Assembly (NCBI RefSeq): GCF_000968685.2
Contig: NZ_LAKD02000078.1
Coordinates: 1 to 40,631, forward strand
Direction of reading: 5' to 3'
Length of the DNA stretch: 40,631 nt
DNA from: Streptomyces antioxidans
Lineage (GTDB): Bacteria > Actinomycetota > Actinomycetes > Streptomycetales > Streptomycetaceae
Shown here: piece by piece, positions 15,024 to 23,027 of the stretch
Layout of the letters: every line of letters starts with the position of its first letter
Position numbering within the stretch: the stretch's first letter is position 1
The notes under the pieces: model-generated
Told to the model about the DNA's origin: nothing
Databases searched by the model: none
The model's input: only the letters and a program-made list of their open reading frames with translations
Made by a program: the position numbers and the translations under genes

Positions 15024-15084
15024 GCTCCAGCTTTGGAACGCCGCTCCATGATGGAACGTCGCTCCATGGTGGAACAATGCTCCA
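15024..15084. promoter_or_regulatory. TetR operator array: 18-19-bp tandem GCTCCA...TGGAAC units
   Basis: Units start at 15024, 15043, 15061 and (partial) 15079. Each full unit is GCTCCA, 3-5 bases, TGGAAC, which is itself an imperfect palindrome. The array lies in the TetX-like/TetR divergent region, 20 bases before the TetR start. Unit spacing of 18-19 bp is unusual: most TetR regulators use one or two sites. Confidence 0.75.
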
Positions 15085-15103
15085 GTCATGTCAAAATGGC
15101 GGC

Positions 15104-15883
15104 ATGGCAACAGCACGGACCCGCCGGTCACCACGGCGCACCGATGCGCTCTCCCGGGAGCGCATCGTCGAGGCCGCCGTCGAACTGCTCGATACGGCGG
15201 GCGAGGGCGGACTGACCTTCCGGGCGCTGACCGAGCGTCTTGCCACCGGCCCCGGGGCGATCTATTGGCATGTGGCGAACAAGGACGAGCTGCTGGACGC
15301 CGCGACCGACGCGGTCGTCGCCGCGGCACTGGCGGCCGAGTGCCTCGAGCCGCCCAAGCCCACCAAGCGGGCCGACCCAACCAAACCCACCAAGCCCGCC
15401 GAATCCCCGGACTCGCCGCAGGACAAGATCCGCGCCATCGCGTTCGGCCTGTTCGACGCGATCGAGGACCACCCGTGGCTCCCCACGCAACTCGCCCTCC
15501 AGCTCTCCCGCAGCCCCTGGGGTTCGGTGACGCCGCGGATCTTCGAAAGCGTCGGCCGACAGGTGCGCGCGCTGGGCGTGCCCGAGGGCCACTGGTTCAC
15601 GGCGGCCTCGGCGCTGGTGCACTACATCCTCGGCGCCGCGGGCCAGAACGCCGCGAACAACGCGAGCGCCCGCACCCTCGCGCCCGGCGTGGACCGCGCC
15701 CAATTCCTGGACGCCGCGTCGAAGGCATGGCAAGAACTCGATCCCGACGACTACCCGTTCATCCATGCCGTCGCGGCCCAGATGCGCGAGCACGACGACC
15801 GCGAGCAGTTCCTGGCCGGGATCGATGTCGTCCTCACCGGCATCACCGCCCTCCACCTGCCCGGCGAACGGGGCCGCACCTGA
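15104..15883 (+). CDS. TetR-family repressor
   Basis: 259 residues from ATG 15104. The N-terminal HTH (RERIVEAAVELLDTAGEGGL, then ATGPGAIYWHVANKDELLDA) is canonical. A Lys/Pro-rich linker of PTKP repeats follows (about 85-102), then the helical ligand domain. The linker is longer than usual. Longer upstream frames are rejected because they run through the operator array. It is expected to repress itself and the TetX-like gene by binding the 15024-15084 repeats, released by the enzyme's substrate; this is inferred from arrangement. Confidence 0.9.
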   Translation: MATARTRRSPRRTDALSRERIVEAAVELLDTAGEGGLTFRALTERLATGPGAIYWHVANKDELLDAATDAVVAAALAAECLEPPKPTKRADPTKPTKPAESPDSPQDKIRAIAFGLFDAIEDHPWLPTQLALQLSRSPWGSVTPRIFESVGRQVRALGVPEGHWFTAASALVHYILGAAGQNAANNASARTLAPGVDRAQFLDAASKAWQELDPDDYPFIHAVAAQMREHDDREQFLAGIDVVLTGITALHLPGERGRT

Positions 15884-15942
15884 CCCAGGTGTTGCTCGGA
15901 AGCCGAGGGGACCATCGGTCGCTGCTCCGCAAGGAGCCGCGC

Positions 15943-16188
15943 GTGCGCCTGTCCCTACCGGACACCTTCGACGTGGTCCTCCTCCAGGGCGAGGCCGAGT
16001 GCTTCCCGGACCAACACGTGCCCGGAGCCGCGGCGAAGGCGTTGGCCGACAAGTTCGGGTGGGACCCACGCGCGGAAGAGGGCTCCTTCCTGTGTATACG
16101 CGTGGCCCCGAGGACTGTGCGCGCTTGGCGCGACGAGCCGGAACTCACCGGGGGAGTCATCATGCGCGACGGGACATGGCTGGAATAA
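15943..16188 (+). pseudogene. C-terminal piece of a PPOX/pyridoxamine oxidase-like protein
   Basis: 81 residues from GTG 15943: DTFDVVLLQGEAECFPD, then KFGWDPRAEEGSFLCIRV and RAWRDEPELTGG. This matches the last third of actinobacterial pyridoxamine 5'-phosphate oxidase-like proteins; the FMN-binding first two thirds are absent. A good ribosome site (AAGGAG, six bases before the GTG) means a small protein might still be made, so it could also be called a short CDS. It follows the TetR gene by 59 bases on the same strand. Confidence 0.55.
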
Positions 16189-16284
16189 CGGCCGTCCCTC
16201 GCCCGCGACTCCATGGCCCGGCACGGATCCCCCGGACCGGCAGGCGCGTCAGAAGGGGCGGACTCGCCGCAGGAAGCTGGCATG

Positions 16285-16938
16285 TCAGGGCGTTTCGGGT
16301 TTGTGGGCCAGGAGGCAGGCGTGGGGTCTTCGCACGCGTCCGCCGGGCTCCTGCTCCAGTCGGGCGGTGACGACGAGTCCGGCCCGGCGCAGGAGGTCGG
16401 TCAGGTGGTCCAGGGGCAGGAGGTGTGACTCGTAGGTCACTGGAAGGCCATAGCCGTGGGTCGGCCGCAGCCGTTCATCGCCGACGTAGTCTCCCCAGAG
16501 CAGGAAGCCGCCGGGTGCGAGTGTGCGGTGGAATTCGGCGAACACCGTCGGCAGCCAGCGCGGGGGCGTGTGGTGGGTGGAGTACCAGGCCAGGATGCCG
16601 CCGAGCTCGGCGCCTCCCGTTTCCAGCGCGGTCATGGAGCCCTCGGTGAACCGCAGGTCCGGATAGGCGTGGCGGGCCAGCCCGATCATCTTCGGTGACA
16701 GATCGACGCCGAAGGCGGACACCCCCAGCCCGGTCAGGTGGGCCGTTACGCGGCCGGGGCCGCACCCCAAGTCCGCGACCGGTCCCCGACCGGCCGTCCG
16801 CACGAGTTCGGCGAACCCCGCCAGCATCGCGCGGGACAACGGGTCCATCTCGGCTGGAGGCGGGACGCGTTCGACGTACTCGGTGGCGACCATGTCGTAC
16901 GACTCCCGGACAGCGGTCAGAAAGGAGGGCTCGGCCAT
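16285..16938 (-). CDS. class I SAM-dependent methyltransferase
   Basis: 217 residues from ATG 16938. Motif I is VADLGCGPGRVTAHL (SAM binding), post-I is AFGVDLSP, then LRFTEGSMTAL and LAPGGFLLWGDY. These mark a Rossmann-fold methyltransferase of the small-molecule type; the acceptor is unknown. The longer frame to 17283 overlaps the clpP3 promoter region and is rejected. It is divergent from clpP3, with 212 bases between. Confidence 0.87.
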   Translation of the reverse strand: MAEPSFLTAVRESYDMVATEYVERVPPPAEMDPLSRAMLAGFAELVRTAGRGPVADLGCGPGRVTAHLTGLGVSAFGVDLSPKMIGLARHAYPDLRFTEGSMTALETGGAELGGILAWYSTHHTPPRWLPTVFAEFHRTLAPGGFLLWGDYVGDERLRPTHGYGLPVTYESHLLPLDHLTDLLRRAGLVVTARLEQEPGGRVRRPHACLLAHKPETP

Positions 16939-17038
16939 CCGGGCGACCCTAGGCCAGACGACTGACAGGCCGTGGCGGGACCTTTGCCTCGGGAGCGGCG
17001 GGACGCCCCCGCGAGACCGCCCCCGCGCCGCGGAGCGA

Positions 17039-17053
17039 TCTGCCGTGGGCGAA
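17039..17053 (+). promoter_or_regulatory. PopR box upstream of clpP3
   Basis: TCTGCC-GTG-GGCGAA, 98 bases before the clpP3 ATG. The same hexamers with the same spacing occur upstream of popR (19060-19074). From memory the PopR site in S. lividans is TCTGCC-N3-GGCAGA; the first half matches exactly, the second in four of six bases. Confidence 0.65.
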
Positions 17054-17150
17054 TCTGCTGCGGGCCGAGATTCCTTACCGGACAAGCGAATTGGGTCGAT
17101 GGTGAAAGGACCGCGGCGATGCGGATCGCGGTTATTCACAGGGAGGTCCG

Positions 17151-17804
17151 ATGGGAACATTCGCCACCGGCTGGGAACCGGCCATGAGCCCGCGCGCCAC
17201 GGAGGGGGATACGGCACCCACGCGGTTCGACGATCACCTGGCCGCGCAGCTGCTGACCCAGCGCATCGTCTTTCTCGGCACACAGGTGGACGAGGTGTCC
17301 GCGAACCGGGTGTGTGCGCAGATGCTGCTGCTGTCGGCCGAGGATCCGCGGTCGGACATCAGCCTCTACGTCAACAGCCCGGGCGGCTCCGTGACGGCGG
17401 GGCTGGCGATCTACGACACGATGCGGCTGATTCCGAACGACGTCTCCACGCTGGTCATGGGATTCGCCGCGAGCATGGGGCAGTTTCTGCTCACCGTGGG
17501 CACGATGGGAAAGCGCTACGCGCTGCCGAATTCCCGCATCATGATGCACCAGCCGTCGGCCGGTATCGGCGGGAGCACCGCCGATATCGCGATTCAGGCC
17601 GAGAACTTGGAATTCATGAAGCGGTCGATCGAGCGGATCACAGCGGAGCACACCGGCCAGAGCGTGGAGACCATTTCGCGCGACGGCGACCGCGACCGGT
17701 GGTTCACACCGGAGCAGGCGAAGGAGTACGGAATGGTCGACCGGGTCGTGGAGTCGCTGGCGGACGTACGGCCCGCCGGGGCGCGGCGCAGGATGGGGAT
17801 CTGA
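17151..17804 (+). CDS. clpP3: ATP-dependent Clp protease proteolytic subunit ClpP3
   Basis: 217 residues. Serine peptidase forming ring complexes with Clp ATPases to degrade unfolded or tagged proteins in the cytoplasm. The catalytic triad is intact: Ser108 (GFAASMGQF), His133 (MMHQPSAG), Asp178 (ISRDGDRD). The oligomer-forming NSPGGSVTAGLAIYDTM is present. N-terminal residues 1-30 are longer than in core ClpP and may be processed; a second ATG at residue 12 is possible. ATG has a GGAGG ribosome site. It is followed by clpP4 after a single base. Identified as clpP3 rather than clpP1 by its partner gene and adjacent popR. Confidence 0.92.
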   Translation: MGTFATGWEPAMSPRATEGDTAPTRFDDHLAAQLLTQRIVFLGTQVDEVSANRVCAQMLLLSAEDPRSDISLYVNSPGGSVTAGLAIYDTMRLIPNDVSTLVMGFAASMGQFLLTVGTMGKRYALPNSRIMMHQPSAGIGGSTADIAIQAENLEFMKRSIERITAEHTGQSVETISRDGDRDRWFTPEQAKEYGMVDRVVESLADVRPAGARRRMGI

Positions 17805-17805
17805 C

Positions 17806-18411
17806 ATGGGGCAGTACACGATTCCGACGGTCGTCGAGCGCACCACCCAGGGGGAGCGGGCGTACGACATCTACAGCAGGCTGCTGTCCGAGCGGATCAT
17901 CTTCCTCGGTACGGAGATCGACGACGGCGTCGCCAACGTCGTCATCGCGCAACTGCTCCACCTCGAATCGTCGAGCCCGGAGCAGGAGGTCTCGATCTAC
18001 ATCAACTCACCGGGCGGCTCCTTCACCTCGCTGATGGCGATCTACGACACGATGACGTTCGTGTCCGCCCCCATCTCCACGTTCTGCGTGGGGCAGGCGG
18101 CCTCGACCGCGGCGGTGCTGCTGGCCGGGGGCGACCCCGGGCGGCGGTTCGTGCTGGAGCACGCCCGGGTGCTGCTGGGGCAGCCGGTGAGCGGCGGTCA
18201 GCAGGGGACGGTCTCGGACCTCAGCCTGCAGGCCAAGGAGATGCTACGGATCCGCTCGCAGGTCGAGGAGGTGCTGGTACGCCACACCCCCCACGACGCC
18301 GCCACGCTCCGCGCCGATATGGACCGCGACAAGGTCTTCACGGCGGAGGAGGCGGTGGCGTACGGGCTCGCCGATGAGGTGCTGAGCCGGCGGATGGCCC
18401 GGGCCTTCTGA
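17806..18411 (+). CDS. clpP4: ClpP4, ClpP subunit lacking the catalytic histidine
   Basis: 201 residues, ClpP fold. The catalytic Ser100 (GQAASTAAV) and Asp171 (RADMDRDK) are present, but where other subunits have H-Q-P this one reads LLGQP: Gly125 replaces the catalytic His. NSPGGSFTSLMAIYDTM is intact, so ring assembly is expected. It would then be a structural or regulatory partner in a mixed ring with ClpP3, where ClpP3 supplies the active sites. The start lies one base after the clpP3 stop, so the two are cotranscribed. Not a sequencing slip: the frame is clean throughout. Confidence 0.92.
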   Translation: MGQYTIPTVVERTTQGERAYDIYSRLLSERIIFLGTEIDDGVANVVIAQLLHLESSSPEQEVSIYINSPGGSFTSLMAIYDTMTFVSAPISTFCVGQAASTAAVLLAGGDPGRRFVLEHARVLLGQPVSGGQQGTVSDLSLQAKEMLRIRSQVEEVLVRHTPHDAATLRADMDRDKVFTAEEAVAYGLADEVLSRRMARAF

Positions 18412-18427
18412 GGGCTCGGCGCCTCAG
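18408..18427. terminator. small hairpin between convergent clpP4 and popR stops
   Basis: CTGAGG (18408-18413) and CCTCAG (18422-18427) around eight bases. The arms contain the stop codons of both genes, which are only 12 bases apart. Weak as a terminator. Confidence 0.3.
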
Positions 18428-19014
18428 GCGGCCAGGCGTACGTCGCCCTGCCGCCCCGCGTGCCGCGCCCCCGGTGCCCCGCGGCCCACGACGGACGTGG
18501 CGGAGGTGGCGGACGTGGCAGACGTGACGGACGTGAGGGACGTGACCGACACCGCCGCGCCGCCGCGCCGCCGAGCGCCGGAGACGAGCCGGATCAGCTC
18601 GCCCTGGGCCATCGCGAGAAGGTCGGCCAGACCGAGGCCAAGCGCGCGGGCGGCGGCGGCCAGGACCTCGGACGACGCCTCCTTGCGGCCCCGTTCGAGC
18701 TCGGAGAGGTACGGCATCGAGATCCGGGCCGCCTCGGCCACGTCCTTGAGCGTGCGCTGCTGGGCAAGGCGCTCGCGGCGCAGCACGCCACCGACGACAT
18801 CCCGCCACAGGGGCTCCTTCACCGGCTCCCGGCCGGGCTGCTCCGGTCCGCCGGGTCCGCCGGGTCCGCCGGGTCCACCCGGGCCAGCCGGAGCGGCGGG
18901 GGCCGCCGGGGCGGGGGCTCCGGCCCTGGCGGTGGCTCCCGCCCGGGGCGCCGGGTCCGCGGTGGCCGGACGCAGGGGAATGACGCGGGCTCGGTTCGAC
19001 GCGTGGCTGCTCAC
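18424..19014 (-). CDS. popR: PopR/ClgR-family activator of clpP3-clpP4
   Basis: 196 residues from GTG 19014. After a disordered N-terminus with a collagen-like stretch of Gly-Pro-Gly repeats (about 44-57), residues 73-135 form an XRE-type HTH of the ClgR/PopR kind (TLKDVAEAARISMPYLSELE, RGRKEASSEVLAAA). The protein ends in Leu-Ala-Ala. In S. lividans PopR activates clpP3-clpP4 and is degraded by ClpP1/P2 through C-terminal alanines, so this tail fits a degron. The linker before it is a 9-nt repeat encoding S-V-T-S-A-T units. Convergent with clpP4. Confidence 0.88.
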   Translation of the reverse strand: MSSHASNRARVIPLRPATADPAPRAGATARAGAPAPAAPAAPAGPGGPGGPGGPGGPEQPGREPVKEPLWRDVVGGVLRRERLAQQRTLKDVAEAARISMPYLSELERGRKEASSEVLAAAARALGLGLADLLAMAQGELIRLVSGARRRGGAAVSVTSLTSVTSATSATSATSVVGRGAPGARHAGRQGDVRLAA

Positions 19015-19059
19015 CCCCTCAGGGTAGGAGCGTGGCGCCCGACGGGAAGGGGACAACGT

Positions 19060-19074
19060 TCTGCCCTTGGCGAA
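19060..19074 (-). promoter_or_regulatory. PopR box upstream of popR
   Basis: On the + strand TCTGCC-CTT-GGCGAA, identical in both hexamers and spacing to the element before clpP3. It lies 46 bases upstream of the popR GTG, consistent with autoregulation. 19075-19226 holds no gene. Confidence 0.6.
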
Positions 19075-19226
19075 TCGCTCATGCGTTCGACCGGGGGCGG
19101 GGTGGTGCAAACCGGCCGCACACACCCCGCGCATCCCCGGCGGGGAGCCCCGTTGTCAGTGCCGGGCCCTAGCGTATGACCGTCCTTATTCACGCTTGCT
19201 GGGCTGCTCGCGTAACTCGGACACGG

Positions 19227-19262
19227 CGGGGGCCGGGCCCAACAGCGCGGGTCCGGCCCCCG
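19227..19262 (-). terminator. hairpin downstream of MASE1 gene
   Basis: CGGGGGCCGGGCCC (19227-19240) pairs with GGGTCCGGCCCCCG (19249-19262) with one wobble and an eight-base loop. It follows the leftward MASE1 gene's stop by 36 bases. Confidence 0.6.
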
Positions 19263-19298
19263 GCGGAATGACGGTTCGACCGGTCGGCGGACGGCCCG

Positions 19299-20309
19299 CT
19301 AGCGCCGGTCCGGGGAGTGGTCGCCCCCGGGTGGGCGGGGCTCGTCGGGGGTCAGTCGGAAGACCACGTCGGCCAGTTGGGCGCAGACGCGTTCGATCTG
19401 GCGGCGGGTGGCATTGCGTTCGGCGATGATCGCGGACAGCAGCAGGGCGGTCAGGGCCGTCGAGCCGTTGAACGCCTGGAGGATGACCATCTGGGCCGGG
19501 AACGAATGGTGTGAGAACGGGCCGGTGTCCTCCGCCGTCGAGGCGATCGCGAGGAGCGTGACGATGAGCGAGCACGGGGCGGCGCCCGCGAGCTGGAAGC
19601 GCAGGGCGGCCCAGATCAGAAAGGGGAAGACCAGGAAGAGCAGGCTGACCTCCGCCCGCATGGCCACCAGCGCGACGGCCGCGGTGCCCAGCAGCAGGGC
19701 CGTCGCCTCCAGCAGCCGGTACGGGCCGACGCCGCGCGGGAGCCGGGCGCGGCGCAGCACCAGCAGTACGGGGGTGACCACCAGGACGCCCATCGCGTCG
19801 CCCGTCCACCACACCGACCAGGCGGTCCAGGAGTCACCCGCCGCGAGCGCGCCCGACAGCAGCAGCGCTGCGGTGCCCACCGTGGCGCTGATCAGCATGC
19901 CCGCCAGGGCGCCGAGGAAGACCAGCACCAGCGCGTCCCGCAGCCGGTCCACGGCGGGCCGGAAGCCCACGCGCCGCAGCAGCAGGTAGGAGCAGAACGG
20001 GGCGAGGGTGTTGCCCGCCACGATCATGAGGACCGCCAGGGGCGACGGGCCGATGGGGGCGTTGACCGCGACGGCGCCGAGGGCGATGCCCGGCCAGGCC
20101 ATCGGGCCCAGCACCAGCAGACAGGCCAGGGCGATGCCGGTCGGCGGCCACAGCGGGGTGACCTGATCGCGCACCAGCTCCTGGAGCAGCCCGACCCTGG
20201 CGCCCGCGTAGTAGAGGGCGGCGACGGCCACGAGCCGCAGCGCGGTGGCGCCGTTGCGCCGGAGGCCGTTGTTCTTCCGGATGCCCATATCGCGCGCCAC
20301 AGCCGCCAT
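19299..20309 (-). CDS. MASE1-domain integral membrane protein
   Basis: 336 residues with about eight to ten membrane helices (LRLVAVAALYYAGARVGLL, ALACLLVLGPMAWPGIALG, ALVLVFLGALAGMLISATVG and so on). The motif TPLWPPTGIALA and WWTGDAMGVLVVTPVLL match MASE1, a membrane sensor domain usually linked to histidine kinase or GGDEF output. Here no output domain follows, only a cytoplasmic tail of about 40 residues, so it is either a stand-alone sensor or an unrelated-function homologue. The start among 20309, 20288 and 20450 is uncertain. Confidence 0.82.
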   Translation of the reverse strand: MAAVARDMGIRKNNGLRRNGATALRLVAVAALYYAGARVGLLQELVRDQVTPLWPPTGIALACLLVLGPMAWPGIALGAVAVNAPIGPSPLAVLMIVAGNTLAPFCSYLLLRRVGFRPAVDRLRDALVLVFLGALAGMLISATVGTAALLLSGALAAGDSWTAWSVWWTGDAMGVLVVTPVLLVLRRARLPRGVGPYRLLEATALLLGTAAVALVAMRAEVSLLFLVFPFLIWAALRFQLAGAAPCSLIVTLLAIASTAEDTGPFSHHSFPAQMVILQAFNGSTALTALLLSAIIAERNATRRQIERVCAQLADVVFRLTPDEPRPPGGDHSPDRR

Positions 20310-20478
20310 GAGACTACGGGCGCCCTCGGGCGGTGCGGCTGACACGCGGCCACCGGTGTCCCGCTCGCCCGTACGCAGCACGGGCGGCCCCTGGACGCAC
20401 GGCCCCGTACCCGGCACGGCCGCGCCCGTACGTACGACTCGGCCCAGCACGATTTCACGGCTTGGCTTAAGGCGCGTA

Positions 20479-20507
20479 TTGACACCGGAATCCCCTGGTC
20501 ATACCGT
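20479..20507 (+). promoter_or_regulatory. sigma70-type promoter for the ricin-lectin gene
   Basis: TTGACA (20479-20484), a 17-base spacer, then TACCGT (20502-20507), close to the Streptomyces HrdB consensus. It lies 127 bases before the ATG at 20634, which has a GGAGAGG ribosome site. 20310-20478 is otherwise without recognisable features. Confidence 0.6.
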
Positions 20508-20633
20508 CCTCAAAGCCGCGGTACAGACCAACCAACTCGCCCATGACGAGGGTCAGTTGGCAGGCGTTCGCGGCGGCCGCCCTGTGACCGCACCGGGGCG
20601 CCCTTCCCCACCCCACGAGGAGAGGCTTCCGCG

Positions 20634-22859
20634 ATGCGAAGACCAAGAGCCCCCAGACCCTCAAGAGCCCCCAGAGCCCGCAAACCCCGGAGAACCGCGC
20701 TGCTGGCCGTCTTCGCCCTGCTCACCGCCGTCTGCGGGGCCCTGGCGACGGCCCCCGGAGCGAGCGCCAAGGCCGCGGCACTGCCGACGGGCTGGGCCAC
20801 CGCCGTCAACAAGGGCAGCGGCAAGTGCGTGGACGCGCGCGGCGCGGCGACGGTGAACGGCACCGCCGTCCAGCAGTACGCGTGCAACAACTCGGCCGCC
20901 CAGCTGTGGAAGTTCGAGGCCACGGGCGGCGGCTACGTCCGCGTCGACAACCGCAACGACGCCGCCCAGGCGTGGGACGTGACGGATGTGTCCACCGCCG
21001 ATGGCGCCGCCGTCCAGCTGTGGACCTACGGCGGCGGCGACAACCAGCAGTGGCAGGCCGTGGACGAGGGCGGCGGGGCGTATCACTTCGTCAACCGGCA
21101 CAGCGGCAAGTGCCTCGATGTGCCCGGCGCCGCCACCCAGGACGGGACGCAGCTCCAGCAGTACGCCTGCAACGGCAGTGCCGCCCAGTCCTTCCAGGTG
21201 GCCGAGGTCCCCGGCGACCCGGGCGGCCCCGACCTCGGCCCGAACGTCGCCGTCTTCGATCCGACGATGCCCGCGTCGACCATTCAGGGCCGGCTGAACT
21301 CCATCTTCCAACAGCAGGAGCGGAACCAGTTCGGCTCCAGCCGCTACGCGGTGCTCTTCAAGCCGGGCACCTACAGCGCCGACGTCAACGTGGGCTTCTA
21401 CACCCAGGTGCTGGGCCTGGGGATGTCACCGGACGATGTGACCATCAACGGTGCGGTGCACGCCGAGGCCGACTGGTTCCAGGGGAACGCCACCCAGAAC
21501 TTCTGGCGCGGCGCGGAGAACCTGTCGGTGACCCCCGCCTCGGGCACCGACCGCTGGGCGGTCTCCCAGGCCGCGCCGTACCGCCGGATGCATGTCCGCG
21601 GTTCGCTCCAGCTCGATGACGGCGGCTGGTCCAGCGGCGGATTCATGGCCGACACGAAGATCGACGGCCAGGTGCGCTCCGGCTCGCAGCAGCAGTGGCT
21701 CTCCCGGAACACCCAGTGGGGGAGCTGGTCCGGGTCCAACTGGAACATGGTGTTCGTGGGGGCCGTCAACGCGCCCTCGGGGAACTTCCCCAATCCGCCC
21801 TTCACGGTGGTGAACCAGACCCCGACCGTCCGGGAGAAGCCGTTCCTCTACGTGGACCAGGCGGGCGCCTACCGGGTCTTCGTGCCCGCGACGCGGTCGA
21901 ATTCCCAGGGCACCACCTGGGCCGGTGGCGCCCCGGCGGGGTCGTCGCTGCCCATCGACCAGTTCTTCATCGCCAAGCCCGGGGTCTCCGCGGCGGCCAT
22001 CAACGCCGCGCTCGCCCAGGGCAAGCACCTGCTGTTCACCCCGGGCGTCTACCACCTGGGCGAGACGCTGAAGGTGACCCGGCCCGACACGGTCGTCCTC
22101 GGCCTCGGGCTCGCCACCCTCGTCCCCGACAACGGCGTGACCGCGATGTCGGTCGCCGACGTCGACGGCGTCAAGGTCGCGGGGCTGCTCTTCGACGCCG
22201 GTACGGTGAACTCCGCCACGCTGATGGAGGTGGGCCCGGGCGGGGCCGCCGCGCGGCACGCGGCGAACCCGACCTCCCTGCACGATGTGTTCTTCCGGGT
22301 CGGCGGGGCCGGGGTCGGCAAGGCGTCCAGGAGCCTGGTGGTCAACAGCTCGAACGTGATCGGCGACCATCTGTGGATCTGGCGGGCCGACCACGGTGAC
22401 GGCGTCGGCTGGAACGCCAACACCGCCGCCAACGGCCTGACCGTCAACGGCGACGACGTCACCATGTACGGCCTGTTCGTCGAGCACTACCAGCAGTACC
22501 AGACGATCTGGAACGGCAACGGCGGCCGGACGTACTTCTACCAGAACGAAATGCCCTATGACCCGCCCAACCAGGGCGCCTGGACGAACGGGAACACCCA
22601 GGGCTACGCCGCCTACAAGGTGGGGCCGAACGTCACCAGCCACGAGGCGTGGGGCCTCGGCAGCTACTGCTACTTCAATGTGAATCCCGGTGTGGTCGCG
22701 GCCCGTGCCTTCGAGGTCCCCGACACCCCGGGCGTCCGCTTCCACCACATGGTCACCGTGTCCCTCGGCGGCACCGGCACCATCAGCCATGTCATCAACA
22801 ACACGGGCGGGCCATCCAATTCCGGCAGCAATGTGGCGAACCTCGTGAACTATCCGTAG
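20634..22859 (+). CDS. secreted ricin-B lectin plus beta-helix-like protein
   Basis: 741 residues. An Arg-rich N-terminus, hydrophobic core (ALLAVFALLTAVCGALATA) and APGASA-K mark a signal peptide cut near 45. Residues 50-190 form a ricin-type trefoil: GKCVDARGAAT...QQYACN, QLW, QQW and GKCLDVPGAAT repeats, which bind carbohydrate. The rest (from about 205: VFDPTMPASTIQGRLNSIF, KPGTYSADVNVGFYTQVLGL, GDHLWIWRADHGDG) belongs to a family often labelled adenylyl cyclase or coagulation-factor-like in databases; its repeats suggest a right-handed beta-helix, as in polysaccharide lyases and glucanases. No catalytic residues can be named. Likely a secreted glycan-acting protein. Confidence 0.8.
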   Translation: MRRPRAPRPSRAPRARKPRRTALLAVFALLTAVCGALATAPGASAKAAALPTGWATAVNKGSGKCVDARGAATVNGTAVQQYACNNSAAQLWKFEATGGGYVRVDNRNDAAQAWDVTDVSTADGAAVQLWTYGGGDNQQWQAVDEGGGAYHFVNRHSGKCLDVPGAATQDGTQLQQYACNGSAAQSFQVAEVPGDPGGPDLGPNVAVFDPTMPASTIQGRLNSIFQQQERNQFGSSRYAVLFKPGTYSADVNVGFYTQVLGLGMSPDDVTINGAVHAEADWFQGNATQNFWRGAENLSVTPASGTDRWAVSQAAPYRRMHVRGSLQLDDGGWSSGGFMADTKIDGQVRSGSQQQWLSRNTQWGSWSGSNWNMVFVGAVNAPSGNFPNPPFTVVNQTPTVREKPFLYVDQAGAYRVFVPATRSNSQGTTWAGGAPAGSSLPIDQFFIAKPGVSAAAINAALAQGKHLLFTPGVYHLGETLKVTRPDTVVLGLGLATLVPDNGVTAMSVADVDGVKVAGLLFDAGTVNSATLMEVGPGGAAARHAANPTSLHDVFFRVGGAGVGKASRSLVVNSSNVIGDHLWIWRADHGDGVGWNANTAANGLTVNGDDVTMYGLFVEHYQQYQTIWNGNGGRTYFYQNEMPYDPPNQGAWTNGNTQGYAAYKVGPNVTSHEAWGLGSYCYFNVNPGVVAARAFEVPDTPGVRFHHMVTVSLGGTGTISHVINNTGGPSNSGSNVANLVNYP

Positions 22860-22886
22860 CACCCTGCGCCACACGGACGACCACGC

Positions 22887-22924
22887 GCCCGCGATGCGCC
22901 CCCTTCCCGGGGCGTATCGCGGGC
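22887..22924 (+). terminator. long hairpin after lectin gene
   Basis: GCCCGCGATGCGCCCC (22887-22902) and GGGGCGTATCGCGGGC (22909-22924): 16 pairs with one G-U and a six-base loop. Starts 28 bases after the stop of the lectin gene. Confidence 0.7.
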
Positions 22925-23027
22925 ACGCATATGCGCATCGGGCTTGCCCACCCGAAGCGGGAGACGTCACCGTTGTCCCCCACGGGCACGCGCCGCGCGC
23001 CCGTATTCGACTGGGACCGGAGGTGCC

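Noticed and set aside
15024..15084. CRISPR array
   Set aside because: Units are 18-19 bp, near-identical throughout with no unique spacers, and lie in a TetR intergenic region; operator array fits better.
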